Assembly: GCF_028858725.1 (NCBI RefSeq)
Contig: NC_084764.1
Span: 19,147,501-19,211,500 of the forward strand
DNA: 64,000 nt
Reading direction: 5' to 3'
Source: Colius striatus
Taxonomy: Eukaryota; Chordata; Aves; Coliiformes; Coliidae
Shown: in pieces, positions 54,201 to 64,000 of the stretch
Layout of the letters: each line of letters opens with the position of its first letter
Position numbering within the stretch: position 1 is the first letter of the stretch
The notes under the pieces: generated by a model
Told to the model about the DNA's origin: nothing
Database searches by the model: none
What the model saw: only the letters and a program-made list of their open reading frames with translations
Position numbers and translations under genes: made by a program

Positions 54201-56892
54201 TCTTAAAATTGAAACATTTATGGTCTCTTACCCCCTCCTCTGTGAGTCTACCCACTCTTGGTCTCTGTTATCTTCTTCAGGGTCATACAGCAGTTCATCA
54301 TTGGAAAGAATCCGACGCTGCTGATGCCTTCTGCTTTTCCGGATGTCCTGTGTAACTGAAAAGATTTGTGCAAGCACATATTACACCCATCCAACATATG
54401 ATGATTCTATACTTAAAATAATCAAAATATCAGGTTTTCAGTTTTGCTTTTCCAGACCCACAATAAATCTAAACTAAAACATCAAGATCTAGCTCAACTA
54501 TCCTCCCAGTGCACCACCTCTAAGTATTAATGCACCTTGCGTACATTGGGATACATTGTAAAGTTGCAGCAACTACACTGAGATGATATAGGCTGGTAAC
54601 TGCCCCCCAGAAGGCTGTCTTCAGGAACAGCCCCTTGTCCCAAGAGGATTCTACAGGATCTGAGCACTGCTGTAAAGATGTTCTCCTCTCCCCAGCCATT
54701 TACCTATTTTATCTTCATCCTCTGAATCAGAATCAAAGTAAATATCATCATAGTATTTTGAAGTGGTGGCAGGTCCAGTCTGCCCAACACTTGAGGAAGT
54801 ACCTGCATGTGAAATTAGAGAAATGGTAAGAACATACCACCAGAACAGCAAGTATACAGCGCAGAAGAAACCTTCTTTTCCATGTTACTCTATCCAGAAG
54901 AGCTCTGCTTTATCCGCATGTGTTAAGTAACTGCTCTCCCAATTTATTCTCACAACCCGATCATTCACATCACTTCTGTTATTTCATTTACAGATACTCT
55001 CTCAGAGCAAAGCTGTTCACTACCTCCAAAACACACCTCAGGTACAGTTCAAAGGAAAGTTTATCCCAAGGTACACTCTCCTTAGGCACAGAGGATACCC
55101 CACCAAATATGCCTGCCTCTGCCCTATATAATCCACACAATGTCAGATGCTCCACCATCTGCAGTCACACAAAAGAAAATACAGCTGTGGCACGTTGCTT
55201 CACAAATTTTGATTGCAATAAAATTCACTTTAAAAAGATCCAGATGAATTGCCAAGGACATCTGCCACAGCCAGTCTGCACCAAAAATTCCTGATCTGTG
55301 CTAGAAAGATGCAGGGATATAAATATCACTGCATCTTAATTGCACAACTGAAACCTAAAGATCAGATTCGCCTAATACTGATACAATGAATAAACCTGCT
55401 GAATGTAGAGCGAAGCCTCTACAGTAAAGTACATTCTACGGTGATTCTCCAGGAAATTAAGAACATTTCACTAGGTGTTTTGTAAAAGTAACATAGAATC
55501 ACAGAATGGTAGGGGTTGGGAGGGACCTTTAGAGATCATCTAGTCCAACCCCTCAATTTGCTCTTCAAATGCCAAAGATATCCATTTCTTGTGCCCACAG
55601 TACACAAACTCCAGAACACATGTTTTACTATTTTGTATAACAATTATAAGCACATAAGGGAGGAAGACATTAGTATTTTTCCTGACTTTCTCCCCTAGCT
55701 GATTTAGGATTTTAATCTACCATACACTATTCCTTTATTCAAAAAAAAGGTCTTCAAATCTTGATAGTCACCCAGAACCACCTGGAAAAGTACAGAAGAC
55801 TGCAACCTGCTCAAGAGATTTCTAAATACATGTGAAAGAAAAAATAAAGAGGTACTAGAAAAAAGAAGACTGATACAACATAGATAAATCATTTTAAAGC
55901 CAGAAAACAGAAGTTCAGAAACATCAAAATCTAAGTCTTGGAAAAGATGATGCAGATGCATTCACTGAAGTAGCACCTGGTGACCATTCCTGCAGAAACA
56001 ATCTGCCGTTTAAAGATTTTCTGTAGGCTTCAAACAGCACCTGACTGTCACCATAGACTCCTCCAGCCACCAGAATAACATGTTAACATCACACCTCAAC
56101 TGGACAGCACTTAACTCACAGTTTCATATGCAAGCTGCTGTTAACTACACTTTACCCGTTTCTGGTGATTTCCATTTTCCTTCCATAGTCCTCATGGTGG
56201 TGTTCAGTTCTGCTTCCATCTCCTTTTCGAACTCATCATCACTGGAAGACTCACTCTCCCCAGTCAGGCACTCCCGGATCAGCTTCCGCTTCTGGTTAGG
56301 AGTGCCGTGTAAGAGCACATCCACTTCATCTTCTGAGCTATGAATAATTAAGTGGTACACATCTAAATATGACAACCAGTTTAAAACACTAAGTCATAAT
56401 ATCCCAATTGTGTGGAAGCGTTAGGAGGCGCTTGCCCGTTTATTTATTGGAAATTTATTTATTAAAGTGTTTTATTAGTTTGTTGATGTTAAAGCTCTTG
56501 TTTTAACGCACAGGAGCATGAGCCGGCTGGCTGCGGCCTGCCGCGACTCCCCCGCAGCGCTGGGCAGCGGGGCTCCGCGCGGGAGTGGGTGCTGCCTACA
56601 CACCGGCACCTGGTGGGTTGGAAAGCAAATACGACGGCTTCGCGGCGGAAAACCGCGGCGGCCGCTGCAAGACGATCCTCCCGCCACTCCTGGGCGTCAG
56701 TCAGCAGCCAGGCCCTGCCGGGACCCCGAAGAGGTGCCAGGCGAGAGCAACGGGACGCGTCCGCCCGCCTCCGGCACGGCAGCGACCCTGTGCGCGCCCG
56801 CGGCGGCTTCTCCCGCACCTGCTGAGCGCTCGCTCCTCGTCGCTGGGCTCCTCCACCACATACGGGTCATCCTCCTCCCGCAGGCGGCTCAT
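51278..56892 (-). CDS. EAPP: E2F-associated phosphoprotein
   Basis: Nuclear phosphoprotein known to bind activating E2F factors and raise E2F-dependent transcription in the cell cycle. There are six coding exons: 56892-56819, 56337-56156, 54802-54704, 54355-54232, 53387-53265 and 51542-51278. All introns are GT-AG, every phase closes, and the product is 288 residues (human about 285). Residues 10-37 ([11 protein letters not shown], then [12 protein letters not shown]) and an acidic run [15 protein letters not shown] (102-116) match the family. NDELLYDP lies at 137-144. Two Cys pairs, CPAC/CLDC (188-199) and CTEC (262-265), look zinc-binding. The C-terminus [14 protein letters not shown] ends in Cys where human has Ser. 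The human poly-Lys stretch after the acidic run is replaced here by [10 protein letters not shown]. The ATG is preceded by GCCGCC. The frame is open further upstream (see findings), but family alignment favours this start. Introns 2 and 5 contain CR1 fragments. Confidence 0.97.
51795..52160 (+). mobile_element. CR1 LINE fragment in EAPP intron 5
   Basis: On the plus strand, antisense to EAPP, the sequence has 'GACCTGGACAGGCTGGCCAA', 'GAGGTTCAACAAGTCCAAGT', 'ATGAGCCAGCAGTGTGCCCA' and 'ACTGTGTTCAGTTCTGGGCC'. All are from the CR1 reverse transcriptase C-terminal coding region. It differs in family from the minus-strand copies at the window ends. Both 5' and 3' parts are missing, and a frame of 77 codons is interrupted by stops. 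Confidence 0.9.
55493..55552 (-). mobile_element. Very short CR1 3' tail in EAPP intron 2
   Basis: Sixty bases: the CR1 terminal 8-bp repeats (reverse complement of CATAGAATCACAGAATGG) plus the tail 'GAGATCATCTAGTCCAACCC'. The element is on the minus strand, the same sense as EAPP, and stops abruptly, as in extreme 5' truncation. Confidence 0.9.
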
Positions 56893-57260
56893 GGCGGCGT
56901 TTGGCCCGCCGCCCCAGCCACACTGGGCCCAGGCCCACTCGCTTCCGGACGGGCCCGGTCGCTTCCGGCCTTCCCACCCACTTCCGCCGGCCGCCCCGCC
57001 CCATAGCTCCGAGGTAGCCCCGCCCGTTCCCTCCCCTCCCGCGCAAGGAGCGCGGCGGCGCGGCCCCGTTCGGCACGGCAGCTCCACCGCGCCGGGTACG
57101 GGCCCGGCCACCGCGGCACGGCAGCTCCACCGCGCCGGGTACGGGCCCGGCCACCGCGGCCCGGCAGCCCCGGCGCGCCGGGTACGGGCCCGGCCACCGC
57201 GGCCCGGCAGCCCCGGCGCGCCGGGTACGGGCCCGGGCCGGCTCTTCCTTGTTCCCTGAG
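56500..57260 (-). promoter_or_regulatory. CpG island promoter of EAPP
   Basis: A GC- and CpG-dense block covers EAPP exon 1 (56892-56819), part of intron 1 and the upstream spacer. No TATA box is evident. The upstream end includes a 43-bp minisatellite. Repeated CGCTTCCGG and CACTTCCGC words just upstream of the ATG (about 56940-56990) are ETS/GABP-like sites, typical of TATA-less housekeeping promoters. The transcription start is likely within 56900-57050. Confidence 0.8.
57070..57239. repeat. 43-bp GC-rich minisatellite, four copies
   Basis: Copies begin at 57070, 57113, 57156 and 57199. All share CGCCGGGTACGGGCCCGG. Copies 1 and 2 carry the variant CACGGCAGCTCCACCG, while copies 3 and 4 carry CCCGGCAGCCCCGGCG. 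The last copy is degenerate at its end. The pairing of variants suggests that a two-copy array grew by local duplication. It lies between the EAPP start region and the SNX6 3' end. Confidence 0.95.
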
Positions 57261-57344
57261 AGCTGAGAGTGGGCGGTGAGGGTTCCACCCTTTTCCGCCC
57301 TGGTGGCGGAGCAGGGGTTAGAGCCGTAAGAGACGCACCCAAGA

Positions 57345-59164
57345 CCAGGAGGCTTGAAAAATTTTAATGAGCCAGTAACACTGAACAGCGGGGACTAATC
57401 TAAAAACTGTTCTCACATCCTACTTAAAATATTTACAATGTTGTTAACGGTATATACATTGTAATCTTTGTCCCTTAGAGTCTATTTATAGATGAGTTCC
57501 TTAGGAATGATACCTGTTATATTTGGAAGATGAACAGCACAGTATCACTGTAGTAGCCATTGCTGGAAAATATTGTATATGCTAGATGAGTGGCTTATAG
57601 CCACTGGGCACCGGTCATCAAAGGGAGGCTACGTGTGCAACTCCACACACAATGCAAACAGGATGTTCGGCCAAGGAACTTCTCTGATTTCAAAACGTTC
57701 CCATGTGCAAGGCAGCAGGGTAAGGACACGACACTGTGCAATTCACACTATTTGAGGAAAAAAACAAACAAACAAACAAACCACGCTTCTGCAGCAGTAT
57801 CGGGAGCCTGTATTCAGCGACACTGACTTACATTGATCTGCATCTCCAAAACATCCCCTTCACCCAAAATTCTGGTGCTCCACTGAAGGTCTACAAACCT
57901 ATATAAAGCAACAATCCCACTGTGAAGAGCAGTTTGTCAAGTAAAGCCTAATTTTAGGACACCCTGAAATCATGCAACAGTCAGCACCTCTCAGAAAAGT
58001 TTCATGGTTCAAGTAAGGGAGACAAAGCAATTTAAGAAACAAAACCTAGAGCTATGAATCCAGTTTTAAGTCCAGATAGCAGAATGAGATCCTTTTCAGG
58101 CACTCCTTTATTAGAGACACCTTTACTTTTCTGAAGCAAAGCTTCTTACCTGTAACAAAGTGGGGCAAGTATTACCTTTCAGTGCTACTTAATACATTTT
58201 CTGAACTCCCTTCTGCTACTACCCATCTGCTACTTTTCCTGGTCTAGAAAGAAATCCAAGAAGTTCTCTGAAAAGCACTTTTTGCCAAAGAAATTGCAAA
58301 GTCAGCCACCATCAAAACAACTTAAGTACACTGGATGAGACAGTCACAGACAAACAGATAAACCTGAGAATGCAAGTGAAAAATTACTGGGCAAGTGTTT
58401 AGTGTCAGACCAATCCAATACTTACTCAATGGTTTTAAAGGATGAATAGAGAAAAAGCTAATTAAACTAATCTGATTTACTAGAAAATACTAAGCTTACA
58501 GATAATACAATGCCTGCATAATTTTAGAAAAATCATCAATTTCATGGTTTATTTTACAATACTTGGATTAGTCTACAAGTTAAGGCAAACATACTAATGC
58601 ATTTGCTTTTCCTTTTAAATCATAGTTATAAAGGTTACATAAAGTTCTCAAAAAGTTCTAAGAAATGTTCACAATTGAAAAAAAGATTAAGTTTCTTGAT
58701 ACCAGTACATGGAAAAAAAAAAAAACTATGACAGTGTATACAATGCCATTATAGTAACAATATTCAAATATCTAATGGTAATATTTAGGCCATTTGAACA
58801 ATGTGCTTCAAATGGTGGACTTCGGAAATTACTTACAAAGGTAAATAAGATTGGCAGCTGTATCATAGTATTCATAACATGAACATAATTATATTGGCTA
58901 TTTTCACAAAAACAGAGCATTTGGTTTCTGAACAATGAAAGCAGATAATGATTAAATAAACATGAATATGTACGTGTAACAAGTATGCTGTTGCTTCATA
59001 TAGTCTGGAGCTACCTTCTGGTGTTTAATTCTTTTGAAAGAAAGAGCTTGCTTATGTGCACTCTGTCAAATGTTTTCTCCGGGGAACTGTAAATGCCTAT
59101 TTAAAGTCATGAAAACAAAATCCAGAGGAGGGCAGCCCTTGTTAGTGGGAGGACGAAGAGTAGC
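57345..59164 (-). other. SNX6: SNX6 3'UTR
   Basis: About 1.8 kb of AT-rich minus-strand sequence follows the SNX6 stop codon. It is free of recognised transposons and ends at the edge of the EAPP CpG island. An ATTAAA signal at 57368-57363 is the last obvious polyadenylation signal before the GC-rich block, so the end is placed near 57345. Earlier cleavage sites are possible. Confidence 0.6.
57363..57368 (-). terminator. Possible SNX6 polyadenylation signal (ATTAAA)
   Basis: The reverse complement of 57363-57368 is ATTAAA. It is the final signal before the EAPP promoter island and leaves under 500 bases between the SNX6 end and the EAPP start codon. Confidence 0.5.
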
Positions 59165-59218
59165 TTATGTGTCACCATTTAGCACTGCCAGGCAGCTCTG
59201 CAGCAGCTGTAAATTACC
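59165..59218 (-). CDS. SNX6: Sorting nexin 6, last coding exon (partial gene)
   Basis: Eighteen codons from 59218 to the TAA at 59167-59165. The translation GNLQLLQSCLAVLNGDT is the SNX6 C-terminus (human has NC for SC). The exon follows a TTATTTTTACAG acceptor and starts in phase 0. SNX6 is a PX-BAR sorting nexin that works with the retromer in endosome-to-Golgi transport. This exon is the end of the last BAR-domain helix. The rest of the gene lies beyond 64000, since no other SNX6 exon was found in 59219-64000. Location next to EAPP agrees with the human order. Confidence 0.93.
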   Translation of the reverse strand, partial: GNLQLLQSCLAVLNGDT

Positions 59219-60378
59219 CTGTAAAAATAAAGAAAAATATGACCATGTTTCCCTAATTCCTTTTATGCCTGTGGCAAAAAAGATGTTTTTTTAAAATAGC
59301 AATGACATCACTGAAGGAGAACAGCAAGGTATTAAAGCTTATCTAGAAATATTGATCTAAGTAACTTTTATCTTAAATAGCTTTTTGAATGTAGGAGGAT
59401 TGTGTCATGGAACAGCTTGAGATTCAAAATTAAACATTTAGCATCTTTTGCATGTTTCTTCACGAGCTTTTTACTAAAGAACTAGTCTGGCCACAAAAAC
59501 TATTCACTGCAGAGCATTGTCTTAGCAATCAAGCTCAAAGTTACAATATTGTCAGGTTTTATGTAGTATTGCCATTACCCTGTCACTGGAAAGCAGAAGT
59601 ATTCACATATTACAGTAAATTAATCAAGCAGTGTTAACCGATTAACAGCACTTGGCTCTAGCAGTATCTCCTGGCTATACCAGGCCAGCTAAGCCTGTAG
59701 CTCTGTCGAAGGACAGGCCTTGTTGGAAAGGCAACAGACTGGTTTGCATGCCTAGCCAGGTGATCTAGCCATCAAAATTGAGTTTAACCATTAGAGCTGG
59801 AGCTAGAGAAGTGATGGCTTTGGAGATAAAACTTAGTTGGTTTTCTGACAATTACTGTTCTGCTCTTCCTTACAAACACCTGGAGGTCTGTTTTTAATCT
59901 TACTTAAAGCATTCTCACTCTACCATAACAACATACAGGTTGACTTTGAGATTTCTGGATGAATTTAAAGAACACATACTTAAAATATACCCTGCAAATT
60001 TATGTGATTGACAACCCAAGATTTACTTCCAGAAAAAAACAAACAAACAAAAAACAACAACTTGGTATTCACATTGTTTTGTGCATTCATTTATGCTTAG
60101 ATCACTTTAAACCACTGGCTATTTACTACTAACTAGCTGTACTAGATTTGTTCCCAAAACTGAAACCTGTGTAAGAAGCAATGTTAGGTTGTTGACAGTG
60201 TTATGAGTAATCAGTTTCAGATAAAACCCAAGAACAAAATGCAGTCTGAATGCCTAGCTAAAAATATTGGAGAAACTTCTTACTTCTAAAAAGTAGAAGT
60301 ATCAGTAGCTGTGACTTGTATGCACTTGATAAACTGTCCACATAGGTACTAAAGGATTTGTAATTCTTACTTTTTCAG

Positions 60379-60442
60379 TTGACAGCATTCCAAGTGACCC
60401 ACAGTAGTCAGGCAGAAGGACACTCATCCCTCAGCCCAAAAG
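60379..60442 (+). other. Exon-like segment, antisense in SNX6 intron
   Basis: A strong acceptor (TTCTTACTTTTTCAG, ending at 60378) and a strong donor (AAAAG/GTAAGAAA at 60443) bracket 64 bases. The segment is open in one frame (LTAFQVTHSSQAEG and following). I do not recognise the peptide. It could be an exon of an antisense transcript or a decoy exon. Confidence 0.2.
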
Positions 60443-60541
60443 GTAAGAAATCGTAAATCTATCTCCTATTAAGGTTCTTATATTTCAGATTAAGTAATTA
60501 ACTAAATTAAATGCTTCAAAGTAGAAGATTCCCAGTTGTGC

Positions 60542-60659
60542 CTACTGAATCCTTTCCAGTCTTTTCCAGACAATGGCAATTTCTGTTAAGGCTTCAATAG
60601 CTTTTTGTCCTTCTGTGCCTACACCAGCAGAGGACAAGTTATGTAGAAGGCTTGCAATT
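60542..60659 (-). other. Terminal-exon-like open frame in SNX6 intron
   Basis: After a CATATCACAG acceptor (AG at 60661-60660) a 38-codon frame runs to a TAG. It reads IASLLHNLSSAGVG, then EGQKAIEALTEIAIVWKRL. The composition is protein-like, but I cannot assign a family. Its phase does not fit the phase-0 junction of SNX6, in which it would read only six codons to a stop. An unannotated exon, a retrocopy remnant and chance all remain possible. Confidence 0.2.
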
Positions 60660-61050
60660 CTGTGATATGAACAAGTTCAATATGTGAGATGCACAGGGAG
60701 CTGGTATGTTAGATTTATAACTCTAAAGTATCTGCTATTGAACACATGATTATTAGCTGTAATGAAGGAATACTTCAGTCTGAAGTATAATTGTGGACTG
60801 CACAAGTTACCTATAACAAATATGAGTGACCTCCTAACTGTCTCCTTACAGCCCATCAGCACCATGAGGTCTATTTGCAATTCACAGGCCACTACCTAGC
60901 ACTCTAAAGACAAGATGGTAGCAAGATACCCTTTACACGTCAGTCATTCCCAGGCTCAGACAGCCAGAATATTGACATTTTCTAATTAGGCAAATCATTC
61001 ATTTTCATTAGATCAAAAGTACAATGTTCAAGAGCCACCTCATTTAAATT

Positions 61051-61072
61051 AAAAAAAAAAAAAAAAAAAAAA
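61051..61072. repeat. A22 homopolymer
   Basis: Twenty-two consecutive A bases on the plus strand inside the SNX6 intron. No retrocopy was recognised upstream. Confidence 0.9.
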
Positions 61073-63532
61073 TCAAGGACAACAGAGGCTGGGAGCTGTT
61101 ACTCTTTCCGCCAGCAAAATCTGACATATTGGACTTACCAGCATAGCTCAAGAAAGTCCTACAAATGCAGATTCAGAAAAGCGTTTCTTGCCAACTCAGA
61201 CTCCTAAGCTCTAGACATTACACTTATTGGGTGAACCATGGTGACAGAAACATCCTTTTCAGAAAAGAACTAGTGACAAAGCATTTAACCAAATCCCTTA
61301 GCACTGGATTTTGCTTACTCCCTTCTGTCAGTTCCAAACAGACACCTGTTACTAGTAATGCAATAAATTCTTTCCCCACAAAACCTTTAGAGGCAACAAC
61401 ATTTATATTAGTATTTATGGAAAGAGGTGGTTAGATTTTTTTTTAAAGAAGTGGCTATCGTGCTCAGTTACAATTTATTTATCAAAAGACTCTCGAAGTA
61501 CAGCCAAAACTATAAATGATTTAAGTACATGATTATAACATTAGCAGTTTCCACAGCTATCAAACCTCCCTTCTTTGACATGAAATATAACCCAGCAATA
61601 CCTCAAAATCCAACTGTTTAAAAATACTGAATGGGTTTAAATGCAGCTTCTGTATTAAAACACTTAATCAGGTCTATAGCTGCACAAAGAAACACAGAGC
61701 TATCAGAACAGAAGCTAAAACTACCTAGAGGGAAAGTCAGATAGACTAGCCATAGAAAAAGAAACATCAATGTCTAGTATAGGTCAGAGACCAAGCAGAA
61801 GCTAAAGCTGCACTTCAGCAGCTATTTGAAGTAAATCTAGGGTACATGCTGTTAATTAGAAGGCAGCTCTCTTATTCCCCTTCCAGCCAAAACTGTGTGT
61901 TTTGACACAAGGGATGCTGTGAAACCAAGACTGAAAGTAAAGCCTAGAAAACCTCTGAGCAAGTATTTAGCTCCATTTTACTACACATATTCACACATAA
62001 TAGTGCCAACATAAGGAAATAAACAGTCATGCATCAACATCCTTCCTGACAGTAGCCTGAACTTGTATCAACTTAAAGCAAACTCACACCACAGTCTGAT
62101 TTTTAATTTTTTCAAGTCTTAACTGCAATCAGGAAAAGAGGATATTGGTAGATTAAAATAAGTATTTTACAAGGAAGTAGTATAAACATAACTGGGCAGA
62201 GAAGGTATACTTAGTATTTGTATACACATGTCCTTGATTTCCTAAAAGCTTGATTCCTCTATCATCCTCCAAATCTTCCACATCCACATATCAGATATAG
62301 CTCAGAAATGAGAAGTGTTTCAGAACCTTCTCTCAATACATTGGTCTCCCTGACTTCTTCAGTGCAGCAACCTCTGTGTTTTGGGATTTTTCTTTTTCTT
62401 TCCACAGAGAGCAAGTAACTTTTAACAGGAAGTCATGCAGCATCCTTCGTTGTGACTGAACTCCTTCCTCCCAGAGACAGCCTCTCCAGTGAGATCCAGC
62501 ACCCGCTGCTGCATCAGACCTCACCTCCACATTTTCTGTGTCAGGCAACTCCCAGTCCTGAAGATACATGGCTAGACTGATTCAGACATGCATCTGCGTG
62601 ACATCTAGTCTGGATATAGTCATTCCAGAAAAAAAAAAAACAAACAAACCCCAAACAATAGAAAACTTGTAGCAAAACCCTGTAGTAGTGTTTTCTGTTG
62701 CCCCCAGCCCCGCTCCCCAGTTAGCTTTTCTTTTGGAAGGAGCACTTAGAGCTGAATCACAGGTCATGCTGCAAACTTTAGGAGTGCTGTGCTCCATCTG
62801 GCATTGACAAGCCAAGTAATTTCCAGTTTGGGGCTGCTAAAATGTCACACACATCTAGTAGTGGCAAAAGCATGAAGAGAGGAACTGCTGCAGCATCAGG
62901 CAAAATACTTTGTCCAGAATCTTAAAGCTAGGGGCTTTTGACCTGACTTCTTTAATTTATTGCCTACGTGAAAAAGCAGCTTGCTTTTTGCTTCTAACAG
63001 TCCTCTTTCAGCTCTGCTGCAAGAGGAATTAGGTGTCTACCAACACCCCAGCTTAGCCCAGACAAAATCAGGGCTACTTCCCTTCCCTGAAGTGGGAGTA
63101 TTGTTTATGATTTGCACTGCAACGAGTATAAAAAGGTCCTGCCTGGGACAGGAAAAACCTTCATATTCCCCTAACACTGTTCTTCACACATCCGGGCACA
63201 ATGCTATCTTAAAAAAACCCTATGTCTCCACATCTTTTTTGTTCTTTTTGTTGAACTTCCTCAGAAGGTCTCCACCAAACCATCTAATTGTCCAATACTC
63301 TGTATAGACTAATAAAAACCTATCTATAAGACTGTCCTCAAATATGCTGGTTATAGTGTTGATAAGAAAATTTCCCATTATATACATTTGAAAAACATGA
63401 TGTATTGCACTTGGAAGTTCTGTAATAATACAACTCGGAACCTGTAGAAATAAAAGCACAGCAACCAAGATGATCCTTTTTTTTTTTTTTAATAAATATG
63501 AAACAGAGGCTTAGAAAAAACAGAACTTTCAA

Positions 63533-64000
63533 TCCCAGAATGGTAGGGGTTGGAAGGAACCTTTAGAGATCATCTAGTCCAATCCCCTACCAAAGCAGGT
63601 TTACCTAGATCAGGTCACACAGGAACACGTCCTGAAAACCTCCAGAGAAGGAGACTCCACACCCTCCCTGGGCAGCCTGTGCCAAGGTTCCCTCACCCTC
63701 ACAGTAAAATAGTTTTTCCTTATGTTTAAATGGAACTTCTTGGTTCCAACTTCATCCCATTACCCCTTGGTCCTCTCACTAGATATAACAACAGGAAAAA
63801 GTGATGCCCCAATCTCCTGACATCCACCATTTAGATATTTGTAAATATTAGTGAGATCCCCCTCAGTCTCCACTAGACTAAACAGCCCAGTTCCCACAGC
63901 CTTTCCCCATAAGAAAGATGTTCCAGTGCCCTGATCATCTTAATGGCCCTACACTGGACTCTCTCTAGAAGTTCCCTGTCCCTCTTAAGCTGAGGAGCCC
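63533..64000 (-). mobile_element. CR1 LINE 3' portion, runs off window
   Basis: The minus strand ends at about 63533 with the CR1 tail (reverse complement of CCAGAATGGTAGGGGTTGG). The body carries the same 'GGAGACTCCACACCCTCCCT' and 'AAGCTGAGGAGCCC' blocks as the copy at 1-662. The 5' end lies beyond 64000. It sits in the SNX6 intron in the sense orientation. Confidence 0.93.

Larger units (their letters stand above)
59219..64000 (-). other. SNX6: SNX6 last intron (partial)
   Basis: At least 4.8 kb, running off the window. It contains an A22 run (61051-61072), two unexplained exon-like segments at 60379-60442 (+) and 60542-60659 (-), and a CR1 copy at its right end. The acceptor at 59220-59219 is a normal AG with a T-rich tract. 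Confidence 0.75.

Noticed and set aside
62333-62569. 78-codon minus-strand frame with a protein-like composition in the SNX6 intron
   Set aside because: The possible splice sites inside it have weak pyrimidine tracts, and it does not match SNX6 or any family I know.
63220-63468. 82-codon minus-strand frame with a hydrophobic start and a Lys-rich end
   Set aside because: No SNX6 similarity, no good splice signals, and the Lys-rich end comes from an A/T-rich tract.
1-64000. tRNA, rRNA, CRISPR arrays, bacterial operons
   Set aside because: None were seen. The sequence is vertebrate nuclear DNA and no cloverleaf or spaced direct-repeat array was noticed; a covariance-model scan was not possible.

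Overview
This window looks like bird nuclear DNA. It carries many CR1 LINE fragments, several ending in the CR1 8-bp terminal repeat, and two long terminal repeats (LTRs) of types I recognise from avian endogenous retroviruses. Coding sequence is sparse, in small exons with GT-AG introns, and two CpG islands sit at promoters. The LTR types suggest a neoavian bird, but I cannot name the species from the sequence.

Three protein-coding genes are supported, all on the minus strand in tandem. In transcription order they are SNX6 (only its last coding exon and 3'UTR, about 59218-57345), EAPP (complete, six coding exons, 56892-51278) and SPTSSA (complete, two coding exons, 47846-44637). As far as I recall, human chromosome 14q13 has the same order, with EGLN3 beyond SPTSSA, so synteny supports the calls. 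EAPP joins to a 288-residue protein and SPTSSA to a 68-residue protein; every splice phase closes exactly. SPTSSA is a subunit of serine palmitoyltransferase (sphingolipid synthesis), EAPP is an E2F-binding nuclear phosphoprotein, and SNX6 is a retromer-associated sorting nexin. They are neighbours by conserved synteny, not a functional pathway.

Positions 1-41000 form a gene-poor intergenic stretch. It contains CR1 copies (window start, 14.5 kb, 31.7-33.2 kb nested, 35.2-36.8 kb), a solo LTR at 12.9-13.5 kb, a second, more diverged LTR ending at 24.56 kb, a perfect 171-bp tandem duplication at 21.1-21.5 kb, and two weak candidates for conserved non-coding sequence (3.0 kb and 8.0-8.9 kb). Positions 41000-64000 hold the gene cluster. 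The SPTSSA CpG island is at 47.3-48.1 kb and the EAPP island at 56.5-57.26 kb. A four-copy 43-bp GC-rich minisatellite lies in the short EAPP-SNX6 spacer. The last SNX6 intron runs off the right edge, where another CR1 copy begins.

I found no new multi-gene system. The items most worth a second look are the minisatellite with an open frame running through it into EAPP, the perfect tandem duplication, two unexplained exon-like segments in the SNX6 intron, and the nested CR1.
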